Part shown: positions 7,345 to 15,057 of the stretch, piece by piece | Numbering within the stretch: the stretch's first letter is position 1 | How the letters are laid out: each line of letters begins with the position of its first letter | Assembly (NCBI GenBank): GCA_964538875.1 | Contig: CAZIHO010000044.1 | Span: 1 to 25,145 of the forward strand | DNA: 25,145 bases | Direction of reading: 5' to 3' | Source of the DNA: CAZIHO01 sp964538875 | GTDB taxonomy: Bacteria; Pseudomonadota; Gammaproteobacteria; Chromatiales; Chromatiaceae | Translations under genes and position numbers: made by a program | The notes under the pieces: generated by a model | Database searches by the model: none | Told to the model about the DNA's origin: nothing | Seen by the model: only the letters and a program-made list of their open reading frames with translations

Positions 7345-7568
7345 CGATTGACGGACTGGCCCGCAGGGCAGGAGCGGGTTGTGGCAGTATGGCCAGGGAT
7401 GGGATGGCCAGGGAAAAATCCGGTCACCGCCGGTGAGATTGGGGCGCGGGCAGGGCGGACATCCCTAGCCGGTTTTTTGCGTCGAAGCGGCCGCCAACCA
7501 GGATGGTTGGAAGGACGGTTGATCTTGATGTTTGAACAAAATTTTTGCAAACCATCCGAGGAGGAAAC

Positions 7569-8168
7569 ATGGCGCGTAACACCTTTACCACAGCCCTGCT
7601 GGCGGGTGCGGTGGCGCTGGCTGTATTGCCCAGCGTGAATGCCGACATGGCCAGTGCCAAAATGCTGGCCGATACCTGCGCGGGCTGCCACGGGACCGAC
7701 GGGGCGAGTAAGGGACCCGCCAGTCCCTCCATCGCCGGAATTTCTGCGGCCTATTTTGAGGAGATCATGAAGGGATTCGCCGCCGGGTCGGTTCCCTCGA
7801 CCATCATGGGACGGATCGCCAAGGGTTATTCAGAGGACGAAATCAAGGCCATGGCGAAGCATTTTTCTGGATTGAAGTTCGCCGCCGCCAGCCAGAAGGT
7901 CAACGCGGAGCAAGCCCAGGAAGGCGCCAAACTACATGATAAATACTGCGAAAAGTGCCATGCCAACGGCGGAACCTCCGCCGAGGATGATGCCGGCATT
8001 CTGCGCGGCCAGTGGGCGCCCTACGTCAAGTGGAGTCTGGCGGACTATACGAGCGGCAAGCGGGAACCCACCAAGAAAATGAAGGCCCAACTGGAAAAGT
8101 TGATGGAAAAGGAAGGCGACAAGGGTATTGAGGCCCTGTTGCAGTTCTACGCCAGCAGCGGCAAGTAA
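7569..8168 (+). CDS. fccA: Flavocytochrome c sulfide dehydrogenase, diheme cytochrome subunit
   Basis: Accepts electrons from the flavoprotein FccB and passes them to soluble cytochrome c in the periplasm. 199 residues, with a signal peptide up to about residue 25 (LLAGAVALAVLPSVNA) and two heme c sites, CAGCH (37-41) and CEKCH (127-131), one in each of two cytochrome-c-like halves. M80 (TIMGRIAKGYS) is a likely axial ligand of the first heme. The start at 7569 is fixed by GAGGAGG four bases before the ATG and by the signal peptide. It is followed after 15 bases by fccB, the normal FccA-FccB order in sulfur bacteria such as Allochromatium vinosum. Size and arrangement match the diheme form of FccA rather than the single-heme form. 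Confidence 0.95.
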   Translation: MARNTFTTALLAGAVALAVLPSVNADMASAKMLADTCAGCHGTDGASKGPASPSIAGISAAYFEEIMKGFAAGSVPSTIMGRIAKGYSEDEIKAMAKHFSGLKFAAASQKVNAEQAQEGAKLHDKYCEKCHANGGTSAEDDAGILRGQWAPYVKWSLADYTSGKREPTKKMKAQLEKLMEKEGDKGIEALLQFYASSGK

Positions 8169-8183
8169 TCCGGAGAAAGCAGA

Positions 8184-9473
8184 ATGAAATTTACCCGCAG
8201 AGACTTTATCAAGGCCGCTGGCGCGGTCAGTGCCGTTGGCATGGTGGGTGTGCCCTACGTCGCCCTAGCTGCCGGCAAGAAGGTGGTGGTGGTGGGTGGT
8301 GGAGTTGGTGGCGCCACGGCGGCCAAGTATCTCAAGCGCGCCGATGCCAGCCTAGAAGTGACCCTCATCGAGGCGAACGACTCCTATCACACCTGCTTCA
8401 TGTCCAATGAAGTGCTGTCCGGCGACCGCACCATCGAGTCGATCAAGGTCAGCTACGAGGGCCTGAAAAAACTTGGCATCAATCTGGTCCATGACACCGT
8501 GACCGCCATCGATGCCGAAAAGAAAACTGTCACCACCCAGGGTGGCAAGAGCTTCCCCTATGATCGCTGCGTGGTATCGCCGGGCATCGACTTTAAGTGG
8601 GATGACATCAAGGGTTACACCCAAGAGGTGGCGGAGAAAATTCCCCACGCCTGGAAGGCCGGACCCCAAACGGTGCTGCTGCGCAAGCAGTTGGAAGCCA
8701 TGGCGGATGGTGGCACGGTACTGATCTGCGCCCCCGCAGATCCTTTCCGTTGTCCGCCTGGGCCCTACGAGCGGGCCAGCCAAATCGCCCATTACTTCAA
8801 GCAACATAAGCCTAAGTCCAAAATCATCATCCTGGACGCCAAGGACAAGTTCTCCAAGCAGGGTCTGTTCACCGGTGCCTGGAAGAAACTGTATGGCTAT
8901 GGCACCGAAAACAGCATGATTAAATGGGTGAGCGGTGCCGAAGGCGGCAAGGTCGAGAGCATCGATCCCGCCGCCATGGAAGTACAGGGAACCATCGAGA
9001 AGTTCAAGGGCGACGTCATCAACGTGATCCCGGCCCAGAAGGCCGGCAAGATCGCCGAGGTGGCGGGCCTGGCCAACGACAAGGGTTGGTGCCCGGTGGA
9101 TGTTAAGACGTTTGAGTCCAGCTTGAAGCCTGGGATTCATGTGATTGGCGACGCGGCGATTGCCACTAAGATGCCCAAGTCCGCCTATTCCGCCAACAGC
9201 CAGGCCAAGGTGTGCGCCGCCGCCGTGGTCGCCCTGCTGAATGGCAAGGAAGCGGGTGTGCCCACCTATGTCAATACCTGCTATTCGATCGCCGGCAAGG
9301 ACTATGGTTTTTCAGTGGCGGCGGTCTATAAGCTGGCGGCGGACGGCAAGTCCATCGATGAAATCGGCGGCACCCTGCTGACGCCTGGGGATGCTTCAGA
9401 GGAAATGCTGAAAAGGGAAGTGGCTTATGCGCATAGCTGGTTCACCAACATCATTGGCGACAGCTTTAACTAG
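8184..9473 (+). CDS. fccB: Flavocytochrome c sulfide dehydrogenase, flavoprotein subunit
   Basis: Oxidises sulfide in the periplasm with covalently bound FAD. 429 residues. The N-terminus RRDFIK with the following hydrophobic stretch is a twin-arginine (Tat) signal, so the protein is exported folded with its FAD. VVVVGGGVGGATAA (34-47) is the dinucleotide-binding loop. If the mature chain begins at A30, C71 becomes Cys42, C190 becomes Cys161 and C366 becomes Cys337. These are the numbers of the FAD-linked cysteine and the redox-active disulfide in the Chromatium (Allochromatium) vinosum enzyme, so the catalytic machinery looks complete. VIGDAAIATKMPKSAYSANS is the second FAD-binding motif. 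It is co-transcribed with fccA and ends before a strong bidirectional terminator. Confidence 0.97.
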   Translation: MKFTRRDFIKAAGAVSAVGMVGVPYVALAAGKKVVVVGGGVGGATAAKYLKRADASLEVTLIEANDSYHTCFMSNEVLSGDRTIESIKVSYEGLKKLGINLVHDTVTAIDAEKKTVTTQGGKSFPYDRCVVSPGIDFKWDDIKGYTQEVAEKIPHAWKAGPQTVLLRKQLEAMADGGTVLICAPADPFRCPPGPYERASQIAHYFKQHKPKSKIIILDAKDKFSKQGLFTGAWKKLYGYGTENSMIKWVSGAEGGKVESIDPAAMEVQGTIEKFKGDVINVIPAQKAGKIAEVAGLANDKGWCPVDVKTFESSLKPGIHVIGDAAIATKMPKSAYSANSQAKVCAAAVVALLNGKEAGVPTYVNTCYSIAGKDYGFSVAAVYKLAADGKSIDEIGGTLLTPGDASEEMLKREVAYAHSWFTNIIGDSFN

Positions 9474-9496
9474 GCGCGGGGCAACCGACCTGGGCT

Positions 9497-9526
9497 AAAA
9501 AAAGGGGCCGCGAGGCCCCTTTTTTT
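9497..9526. terminator. Bidirectional rho-independent terminator between fccB and a convergent cytochrome gene
   Basis: Seven A, then GGGGCC-GCGA-GGCCCC, then seven T. The 6-bp GC stem with tetraloop is flanked by A-run and T-run, so it works on both strands. It lies 24 bases after the fccB stop and 13 bases after the stop of the minus-strand diheme cytochrome gene, insulating both transcripts. Confidence 0.95.
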
Positions 9527-9538
9527 ACGTCTGGATGG

Positions 9539-10288
9539 CTAAAAAGTCGCTGGTAAGTCCATGGGTTGGGGTGGCCGTGCGTAATTGGGGAAGTCCGGGT
9601 TCTGCCAGTTTGGGTTTGGCGCCCGCCGTTCCGCCGCCGGCGCCAACCGGGACACATAGTCCAATACCGCACGGATTTCGTGACCACTGAAGTACTGGAT
9701 CTGCTTTTGCATTTCCGGGTCCGCATTGCGCCGTTTACCGATCTTGATCCACTCAAACTGGCGCGCCAGATACTGGTAGTGTTGTCCCCAAATGGCCGGG
9801 ATATGTTCCTTGGCGTTCCCCTCCCCCTGTTTGCCGTGGCAATCTGCGCATTTTTCCGCGTAGACCCGTTCTCCCAATGCCAGATCCCGGCCTAAGCCCG
9901 TGCCATTGACCGGGCTCATGGGCAACGATGAAATGTAGGCCGCCACGTCCGCCATGTCCTGGGTTCCGCCTAGGATGCTGGGAATCGCAAACGGGAACAT
10001 GATGGGGTTATCCCGGTTGCGTGCGCGGATGTCAGCCAACTGCTTGATGATGACGGTCGGTAATTGCCCGGCGATCTGGGGGTAGGTGCCATCCGGCGTG
10101 CCCCAGCCCTCGGGACGGTGGCAAACCGCGCAGGTCAGATAAACTCGCCGGCCGTTTTCCACGTTGGGAGTTAATTGAATCGCCGCATCGTATTCTTTGC
10201 CGGCGTCTTCCGTGCTGGTAGCGCCTAGGCTGGGGGGCAATCCCCAGGCTAGGCCAACCGCGATCCATAGGGCAAAGCTCTTGTTCAT
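9539..10288 (-). CDS. Secreted diheme cytochrome c, c4-like
   Basis: A 249-residue periplasmic electron carrier. Residues 1-23 form a signal peptide (ALWIAVGLAWGLPPSLGA). Two heme c sites, CAVCH (53-57) and CADCH (147-151), lie in two similar halves of the class I cytochrome c fold, with Met candidates after each (PIMFPF, DPEMQ). YPQIAGQL after the first heme and IPAIWGQHYQYLARQ after the second are the repeated motif of cytochrome c4-type proteins. A Pro/Asn-rich tail (222-249) is extra. GAGAGGGGGA lies directly before the ATG. It converges on fccB. c4-type cytochromes can accept electrons from flavocytochrome c in sulfur bacteria, so a role as acceptor of FccAB is plausible but inferred from position. 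Confidence 0.88.
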   Translation of the reverse strand: MNKSFALWIAVGLAWGLPPSLGATSTEDAGKEYDAAIQLTPNVENGRRVYLTCAVCHRPEGWGTPDGTYPQIAGQLPTVIIKQLADIRARNRDNPIMFPFAIPSILGGTQDMADVAAYISSLPMSPVNGTGLGRDLALGERVYAEKCADCHGKQGEGNAKEHIPAIWGQHYQYLARQFEWIKIGKRRNADPEMQKQIQYFSGHEIRAVLDYVSRLAPAAERRAPNPNWQNPDFPNYARPPQPMDLPATF

Positions 10289-10372
10289 TCCCCCTCTCCC
10301 GGAATTTGGCGCTCAGTTTCCGGCCCGGTCTATCATAGGTTTGACCAATAGCCATCCATTTCCGGATTGAGC

Positions 10373-10391
10373 AACCAAGTTTTTATTGGTT
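10373..10391. terminator. Weak stem-loop after the CBS-domain gene
   Basis: AACCAA and TTGGTT form a 6-bp stem around GTTTTTA, 6 bases past the stop of the minus-strand CBS gene. There is no U-run, so it could slow transcription but is a poor intrinsic terminator. Confidence 0.3.
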
Positions 10392-10396
10392 AATCG

Positions 10397-10855
10397 CTAG
10401 TTGGCAGACAGGGTGTTGGCGATATTGGCGTGGAAAATGGCCTTATGGACATCCCCAAGGCTCACCATGCCCACCACCTGGTCGCCTTCTGCGACCGGAA
10501 TGCGGCGGAATTTATTGCGGACCATGATGGTGGCAGCCCGCAGTACATGCATATCCGGAGAAACAGACAGGACCTTTTGGGTCATGACATCCGCCACCTT
10601 GAGTCTCAACACGTCCTTGTATTGGCTCAACATGCGGTCCAGGTCGATGGCGCCCAGGCCGTCCATCAGTTCTTCCAAACTCGGGAACAGTCGATGGAGA
10701 ACGTCCTTCTCGGCGATGAAGCCAACCAGCTTGCCTCCCTCCACCACCGGCAAGCCGCTCAGCCGGTACAGGCACATGATGGAAGTCACTTCGACCAGGT
10801 TGGTCTCGGGGCTGACGGTTTTCACCGGAAACGACATGATCTCTTTGACTAACAT
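10397..10855 (-). CDS. Two-CBS-domain protein
   Basis: 152 residues made of two CBS domains and nothing else. CBS1 covers about residues 7-57 (MSFPVKTVSPETNLVEV, GLPVVEGGKLVGFIAEKDVL). A linker of about 30 residues with acidic, helical character follows, then CBS2 at about 90-142 (MTQKVLSVSPDMHVLRAA, RRIPVAEGDQVVGMVSLGDV). Such stand-alone pairs form a Bateman module that binds adenine nucleotides (ATP, ADP, AMP, SAM) and acts as an energy sensor by binding a partner. The ATG at 10855 is chosen because the domain starts there and AGAGGA lies 7 bases upstream; the frame is open further up, but the added residues have no family match. The partner is unknown. The gene follows the c4-like cytochrome gene on the same strand but with a 100-base gap and a weak hairpin on the far side. 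Confidence 0.85.
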   Translation of the reverse strand: MLVKEIMSFPVKTVSPETNLVEVTSIMCLYRLSGLPVVEGGKLVGFIAEKDVLHRLFPSLEELMDGLGAIDLDRMLSQYKDVLRLKVADVMTQKVLSVSPDMHVLRAATIMVRNKFRRIPVAEGDQVVGMVSLGDVHKAIFHANIANTLSAN

Positions 10856-11035
10856 GGAAATATCCTCTTCCGAAGGGGTTGAACCGGACACCAAACCGAT
10901 GGGGCGATTATAGCCAGGCCGATCATCGAACCCTATGCTAATTTCGACACCGGATTGCGCTAAATTCCGATTCCGCACCCTTCCAGGTCGTAAATCGTCG
11001 ACCCAATGGTCTAAAACGCTAGCTAAGGGGTCCCG

Positions 11036-11641
11036 TCAGTCCCGGTGAAAGAAATAGCGCCAGGCAACTCCCGAGGCTCGTTCTAGGGTCCGTAACAGGC
11101 TGGGAACCGGCACTGCCTCACCCGGAAATATATCCTCGACACAAACAAAGAAACTGCCCCAGCCGGCGCCCTGGCGCCAGGCCAAATCCAGGGGCCGTTG
11201 GGTTGTGCCGCAGGTTGGACAGGTAAACACCGGCAGCAAGGGGGTTTGGCACCAGGATCCTAGGCTATTGCGCCAATCAGGCACCCGGATCCCGCAGTTT
11301 CCGCACCCCGGGGCCCGGCTGTCGGGACCCTGGAGCAACTGAGGTTCGGCATGGGGGCCTAGCAACCGCAGGTGACAAAAGCTGCCTCCGTTGGCGGGCG
11401 GAGTCAATTCGATGTGGGGCGAACAACCCATAAAGCTAATCAATTGGAGAAAATCGGCGCCGACCAAATAGCCAGCGGCACCGCTGCCGTCCAGTGGTTC
11501 CCCGAGCAGGCCAATCTCCTTCAGCAGGGCGCCAATTTCCCGGATGGGGGGCCGCGATTCTGGATTTTCCGGAGTGAGGACCAGTCGCCCGGTGCGCCGC
11601 TCAGCCATCCCGGTTAAGGCCGCATCCGCCAAACCCGGCAC
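11036..11641 (-). CDS. Uncharacterised protein with two CxxC pairs
   Basis: I do not recognise the family. About 201 residues. Two CxxC pairs, GCGNCG (C113, C116) and CPTCG (C141, C144), are spaced like a zinc ribbon in the second half. The first half is hydrophobic and Leu-rich but has no clear membrane segment; GCSPHIEL (72-79) and GSFCHLRLLGPHAE (86-99) look conserved and resemble a binding pocket. No signal peptide. The start is unsure: the longest form uses GTG at 11641 with only a weak GGA upstream; an ATG at 11608 is an alternative that keeps the whole core. The stop of the SPOR-domain gene lies about 41 bases upstream, so the two are probably one operon. A metal-binding role is inferred from the cysteines. 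Confidence 0.7.
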   Translation of the reverse strand: MPGLADAALTGMAERRTGRLVLTPENPESRPPIREIGALLKEIGLLGEPLDGSGAAGYLVGADFLQLISFMGCSPHIELTPPANGGSFCHLRLLGPHAEPQLLQGPDSRAPGCGNCGIRVPDWRNSLGSWCQTPLLPVFTCPTCGTTQRPLDLAWRQGAGWGSFFVCVEDIFPGEAVPVPSLLRTLERASGVAWRYFFHRD

Positions 11642-11682
11642 TATTTCCAGGACCTTTGCACCTTGGCCGTTGACCTGTCCCC

Positions 11683-13323
11683 CTAATCACGGCTAATCCA
11701 AGCGGAATTCACTCCTGGAATGCGGCCCAATTGCTCTTTATAGGATTTGGCGCTTTGATAGTCATCAAAGCCCCGCACGCTGACCCGGTACCAGGACTTC
11801 TTTCCCTTGCTGACCGAACGGATCTCGCTCTTGATCCCGTAGGCTTCCAGTCGTGCCGCTTCCTTTTGGGCGCTATCCGCACCTGGGAAGGACGCCAAAT
11901 GGAGGGACCAGCCCGGTTTGCGGGGCTCCGCGCCTGGTTGCTCCCCGGTGATCTGTTCCGCCGCCGATGACGCTGCGGGGGCGCCGGTGGGTTCCGTGCC
12001 TGGTACGCTGGCTGGCTCGGCGGCGGCCACCGGTATGGGCGTCCCTTCCTGGGAAGCGATCGTCTTGGGTGGTTCCGCCTTTGGCGGCTCGGCAACGCTG
12101 TTGGGTTCAGGGACGGCTTTGTTGCTGACTGGGGCTGGCTTGGGAGGCGCTTTCTGGGCAGTCACTTTGGCTTTGATGTCCGCTTCAGTTTGCGCCAGTT
12201 GCCGGGATGCCGCCTCCAGCCGTTCCTGGGCGGTCTTGAGTTGCCCCTGGGTCGCATCGAGTTGGGCGCTGAGTTGGCCAATTTGGCTGCTCAATTTCTT
12301 GAGTTCTTCGCGGCTTCCTTGTTCCTGGGCGGCTAGGCGTTGCTCCAAGCCGGTTTGGGCATTCGTGGCGGCGGCCTTGGCGTCGAGCGTGGACTGATTG
12401 AGCGCCGGCAACTGTCCGTCCAAGCGCGCCACTTCTTGATCCAGCCGGTCCACCCGCCGCGCCAATTCGCCGGAATTGTCTTGGGGGGCTGGCGCCGGGC
12501 TGGGCGCTGGGTTCGCGACTGGACGAGCTGCCAGGGTGGCGTCGATCCCGGCGATGCGTTGCTCCAATCCGTTCAGGCTGAACAGGCTGCCCCCGCCCAG
12601 GCCCAGGCTGACCAAGGCCGCTAGCCCTACCCCAACCAGACCCAAGCGTTGGCTCGCGCTGGGTGCTGACGCGGCCGCCTGGACCGGGGCCGGTACTGCG
12701 GGCATCGCCACCGATTCGCGGCTGGCCGGCGGGGTCTCGCCGGGATCCTCGTCCGCCCGGTCGTCGTCCGGCGGGGGCGGCAATGAGCGCGCCGAGTCCT
12801 CCGCTACGGGGACGCTGGCCGCTAGGGCGGTGGCGGCGGGGGAAATGCTGACCAGGACCGTATCGTCGGCGTCGTCCCAGATTGATTTGTGGCCCCCATC
12901 CTCCGGTGGTTCCGAAATGGGCCCGGCATGGTCTTGGGGCGCGTCCAGATTCCAATCCTCTTTGGGAGGAGCATCCCAATCCAACTCCTGGGGCGGGGCC
13001 AGATGGATGTCCAGTTCGTCGATGGCGTCATCCTCTCCCAGGTTCAGGGGTGGCAACTCCTGGCGGGCCGGCGGGGCTTGGTATTCAGGTTGAGAGTCCA
13101 ATTCCGCCGGAATGGGTGCTGTACGGGTCAGGCCCGGAGCCGGGGGCGGGGAAGGGGGCTCCGCCAATGGCGGCATATCGGCAGCCAGTACCCGATCCAG
13201 TTCCGCCAAGAAATCCCGGTCGGATTCCGTCAGGAAATCCTTGTCAAACAACTCATCCTGTTGCTGGTCGGTTTTTCCCGCCGGGGTTTCTGGGTTGGGT
13301 CTGCCGGAACTACGGTCGCTCAT
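11683..13323 (-). CDS. SPOR-domain inner-membrane protein with acidic N-terminal region
   Basis: 546 residues in four parts. Residues 1-225 are cytoplasmic, acidic and Pro-rich, and contain FLTESDRDFLAELDRVL (30-46). A hydrophobic segment at about 226-248 (LGLVGVGLAALVSLGL) anchors the protein. Residues 283-388 are a coiled coil (heptads of Leu/Ala with Gln/Glu). A Pro/Ala-rich spacer leads to a C-terminal SPOR domain (470-546; WSLHLASFPGADSAQKEAARL, with WYRVSVRGF). SPOR domains bind glycan strands lacking stem peptides at division sites, so a septal or cell-wall role is likely. GAGGGG lies 7-8 bases before the ATG. The N-terminal part is cytoplasmic and the SPOR part periplasmic by topology. 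The acidic Pro-rich region is not a known domain to me. Its N-terminal motif recurs in the neighbouring 68-residue protein. Confidence 0.88.
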   Translation of the reverse strand: MSDRSSGRPNPETPAGKTDQQQDELFDKDFLTESDRDFLAELDRVLAADMPPLAEPPSPPPAPGLTRTAPIPAELDSQPEYQAPPARQELPPLNLGEDDAIDELDIHLAPPQELDWDAPPKEDWNLDAPQDHAGPISEPPEDGGHKSIWDDADDTVLVSISPAATALAASVPVAEDSARSLPPPPDDDRADEDPGETPPASRESVAMPAVPAPVQAAASAPSASQRLGLVGVGLAALVSLGLGGGSLFSLNGLEQRIAGIDATLAARPVANPAPSPAPAPQDNSGELARRVDRLDQEVARLDGQLPALNQSTLDAKAAATNAQTGLEQRLAAQEQGSREELKKLSSQIGQLSAQLDATQGQLKTAQERLEAASRQLAQTEADIKAKVTAQKAPPKPAPVSNKAVPEPNSVAEPPKAEPPKTIASQEGTPIPVAAAEPASVPGTEPTGAPAASSAAEQITGEQPGAEPRKPGWSLHLASFPGADSAQKEAARLEAYGIKSEIRSVSKGKKSWYRVSVRGFDDYQSAKSYKEQLGRIPGVNSAWISRD

Positions 13324-13778
13324 GCTTTAGCCCCTCGTTGTGTCTAGCCAATGCCCCTGGGCCTTGGGCGGATCAGTCCAGCCAAGGATCGAGATGACAG
13401 CTGATTTCACCACCGGCGGCTCCGCTAGGCCGGGACGGATCCTGGGATTATTGACAATTCTCCTGGACCTGTCATCTCAGCCTTTTAAAGGTAGCCGAGA
13501 AGAGGCGAATGTGGGAATCTGTAAAAAACTCGGCTAGTTGCATGGTACAGCTAGGTATGAAATCCACAAAATGCCCTATTTCATTGATAATAGACAAGAA
13601 CATCGGGTTCTTGGTTGCGGCCGGATGACAAATTCGAGGGCCTGGGGTTGAACTTGGCTCGCCCCGTCTACTCCGGAGCCTGCCGCGCTGGCATTGAGGG
13701 TCAACAGGAGGTGGGTCCGCAGGCGCCCGTGCGGTCGCGGGGAGTTGCGACTCCTATGAAGCGATTCTGCGGCTCAGG
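13324..13778. other. Non-coding interval rich in inverted repeats
   Basis: 455 bases without a convincing gene. It holds GAGATGACAG at 13391-13400 inverted at 13469-13478, TAGCCGAG at 13492-13499 inverted at 13529-13536, a perfect hairpin CAAGAAC-ATCGG-GTTCTTG at 13595-13613, and GGAGT-TGCG-ACTCC at 13741-13754. None has a strong U-run. Nothing resembles a tRNA. It may hold regulatory sites of the SPOR gene or a small RNA. Confidence 0.5.
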
Positions 13779-13985
13779 TTAGGTTTTTGCAGGGCTTGGA
13801 TGCTTCGACACCGAGGTCGCCAAGTCCGTTCGAAGGTTGCTGCCGATGAGGACCTGCTCCAGTTCCAACAAGAATTTCCGGTCCGATTCGCTCAAGTCAT
13901 CGCCAGGAATAGAAGGCTCGCTTTCCGGGATTTCCTTCCGGGCTTGGGGTTCCATAGGGGTTTCCGCTAACGTTGGGTCGATCAT
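13779..13985 (-). CDS. 68-residue protein sharing the SPOR protein's N-terminal motif
   Basis: Small acidic protein of unknown function. Residues 30-46, DLSESDRKFLLELEQVL, match FLTESDRDFLAELDRVL at exactly the same residue numbers of the SPOR-domain protein encoded downstream on the same strand (11 identical of 17). The bases before both start codons are also alike: CACAAC followed by GAGG. So this may be a duplicated and truncated gene start, or a small protein that uses the same docking motif. The ATG at 13985 has AGAGGA about 9 bases upstream; the frame ends in TAA with no frameshift seen. No membrane segment or signal peptide. The conserved motif and the good ribosome site argue that it is translated; the function is open. 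Confidence 0.65.
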   Translation of the reverse strand: MIDPTLAETPMEPQARKEIPESEPSIPGDDLSESDRKFLLELEQVLIGSNLRTDLATSVSKHPSPAKT

Positions 13986-14370
13986 TCACCTAAATCCTCT
14001 GGTTGTGGCGCTCGCTGATCCAGTACCCGGTACCTTTCCTGGCAGGGCGACTCCATATAAGACCAAAAAAAACACTAAACCCCCTAATTTTTTACGTAAA
14101 TACAAAGTATGCCCCGCTTTTTTTCGCCTTAACGCCTTGTAGTCGCGGGCTTCAGCGTCAATCGGCCGCTACAGGGGGCCGGGACTCCAACCTTTTCGGG
14201 TCAATGGGCTGCTAGCGTGGTTGAGGATGGCCTGACAATCAATTATTGTCGAACCTTTCAACCCTTCCATCCTAAATTTTTGGCCGGAAAGATTGCGGGC
14301 GCGGGGATGGATCATCTTCTATGATTTGCGTTTGGCGGCTTGTTTCTGGACTTGGATCCGAACCCGGTAT
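13986..14370. other. AT-rich non-coding region before the diguanylate cyclase gene
   Basis: No convincing gene is seen. It contains A/T tracts at 14065-14072, 14088-14093 and 14118-14124, with centres about 22 and 30.5 bases apart, close to multiples of the helical turn and so suggestive of curved DNA. TTTACGTAAA at 14091-14100 is a perfect palindrome. GACAAT-N5-ATTGTC at 14234-14250 looks like an operator. Promoters for the divergent genes probably lie here. Confidence 0.5.
14234..14250. promoter_or_regulatory. Inverted repeat, candidate operator upstream of the diguanylate cyclase gene
   Basis: GACAAT and ATTGTC are perfect inverted half-sites separated by five bases (CAATT). The position, about 120 bases before the probable start codon, fits a regulator site. 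No regulator family is assigned. Confidence 0.35.
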
Positions 14371-15057
14371 ATGAGCCTGGAGACCCTCGATGAATCCTCC
14401 TTGCCCGAGGAGCTGACTTGCCCAGTCGGGGTTCCTGATTGCAGCGTCCTCGCGCAATTGCGGCTGATGCAAGCCGAGCGGGAAGGATTGCTGGCCCAGG
14501 TCCGCACCGATGGCTTGACCGGGGTGTTCAACTATCGGCATTTCGCCGATTTGCTGGAGCAGGAGGTGGAGCGCAGCCGCCGGTCCGGCTTGCCCCTGGT
14601 TCTGGCGATGGTGGACTTGGATCATTTCAAGCAAGTGAACGACCGCTGGGGCCACGAGGTGGGTAACCGGGTGTTGATCCACCTGGCGGGGATTTTGCGT
14701 GATGGGGTGCGCCGGATTGATTCCGTGTGCCGGTACGGGGGCGAGGAATTCGCCCTGGTGTTGCCAGGCACTCCGTTACCCAAGGCGCTGCCGGTGGCGG
14801 AACGCATCCGGGAGCAGATCGAAGCGAGCCCCTTGTGGGTGGGCCGCGACCAAGTGCGGGTGACGGCAAGCGTTGGATTGGCCGCGTTTCCGGCCAGGGA
14901 CGTCCAATCTGGCCAGCAACTGCTAGAGCGGGCCGATGCCTTGCTCTACCAAGCCAAGGCGGAAGGCCGCAATCGGGTTTGCCATGTCACGCCGGCCCCC
15001 CAAGTGCCGATCGCGCAGGTCACGCCCGAGGAAAAGAGCGCGCTTTGGGATTCATAG
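14371..15057 (+). CDS. Diguanylate cyclase (GGDEF domain, GGEEF active site)
   Basis: Makes cyclic di-GMP from two GTP. The 228-residue protein has a short N-terminal part with C17 and C24, a Leu-rich coiled coil (26-45), then a GGDEF domain from about residue 46 (RTDGLTGVFNYRHF). D82 in MVDLDHFKQVND is a metal ligand, and the active-site loop is YGGEEF (122-127). The inhibitory I-site RxxD is present as RRID (114-117), five residues before the active site, so product inhibition is expected. No input domain or membrane anchor is seen, so it is probably cytoplasmic and dimerises through the coiled coil. The start is uncertain: the ATG at 14371 has no clear ribosome site; a TTG at 14293 follows GGAAAGA. 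korA begins 53 bases downstream. Confidence 0.88.
   Translation: MSLETLDESSLPEELTCPVGVPDCSVLAQLRLMQAEREGLLAQVRTDGLTGVFNYRHFADLLEQEVERSRRSGLPLVLAMVDLDHFKQVNDRWGHEVGNRVLIHLAGILRDGVRRIDSVCRYGGEEFALVLPGTPLPKALPVAERIREQIEASPLWVGRDQVRVTASVGLAAFPARDVQSGQQLLERADALLYQAKAEGRNRVCHVTPAPQVPIAQVTPEEKSALWDS

Noticed and set aside
13451..13456. TTGACA as a -35 element for a small RNA
   Set aside because: No acceptable -10 element is found 16-18 bases downstream.
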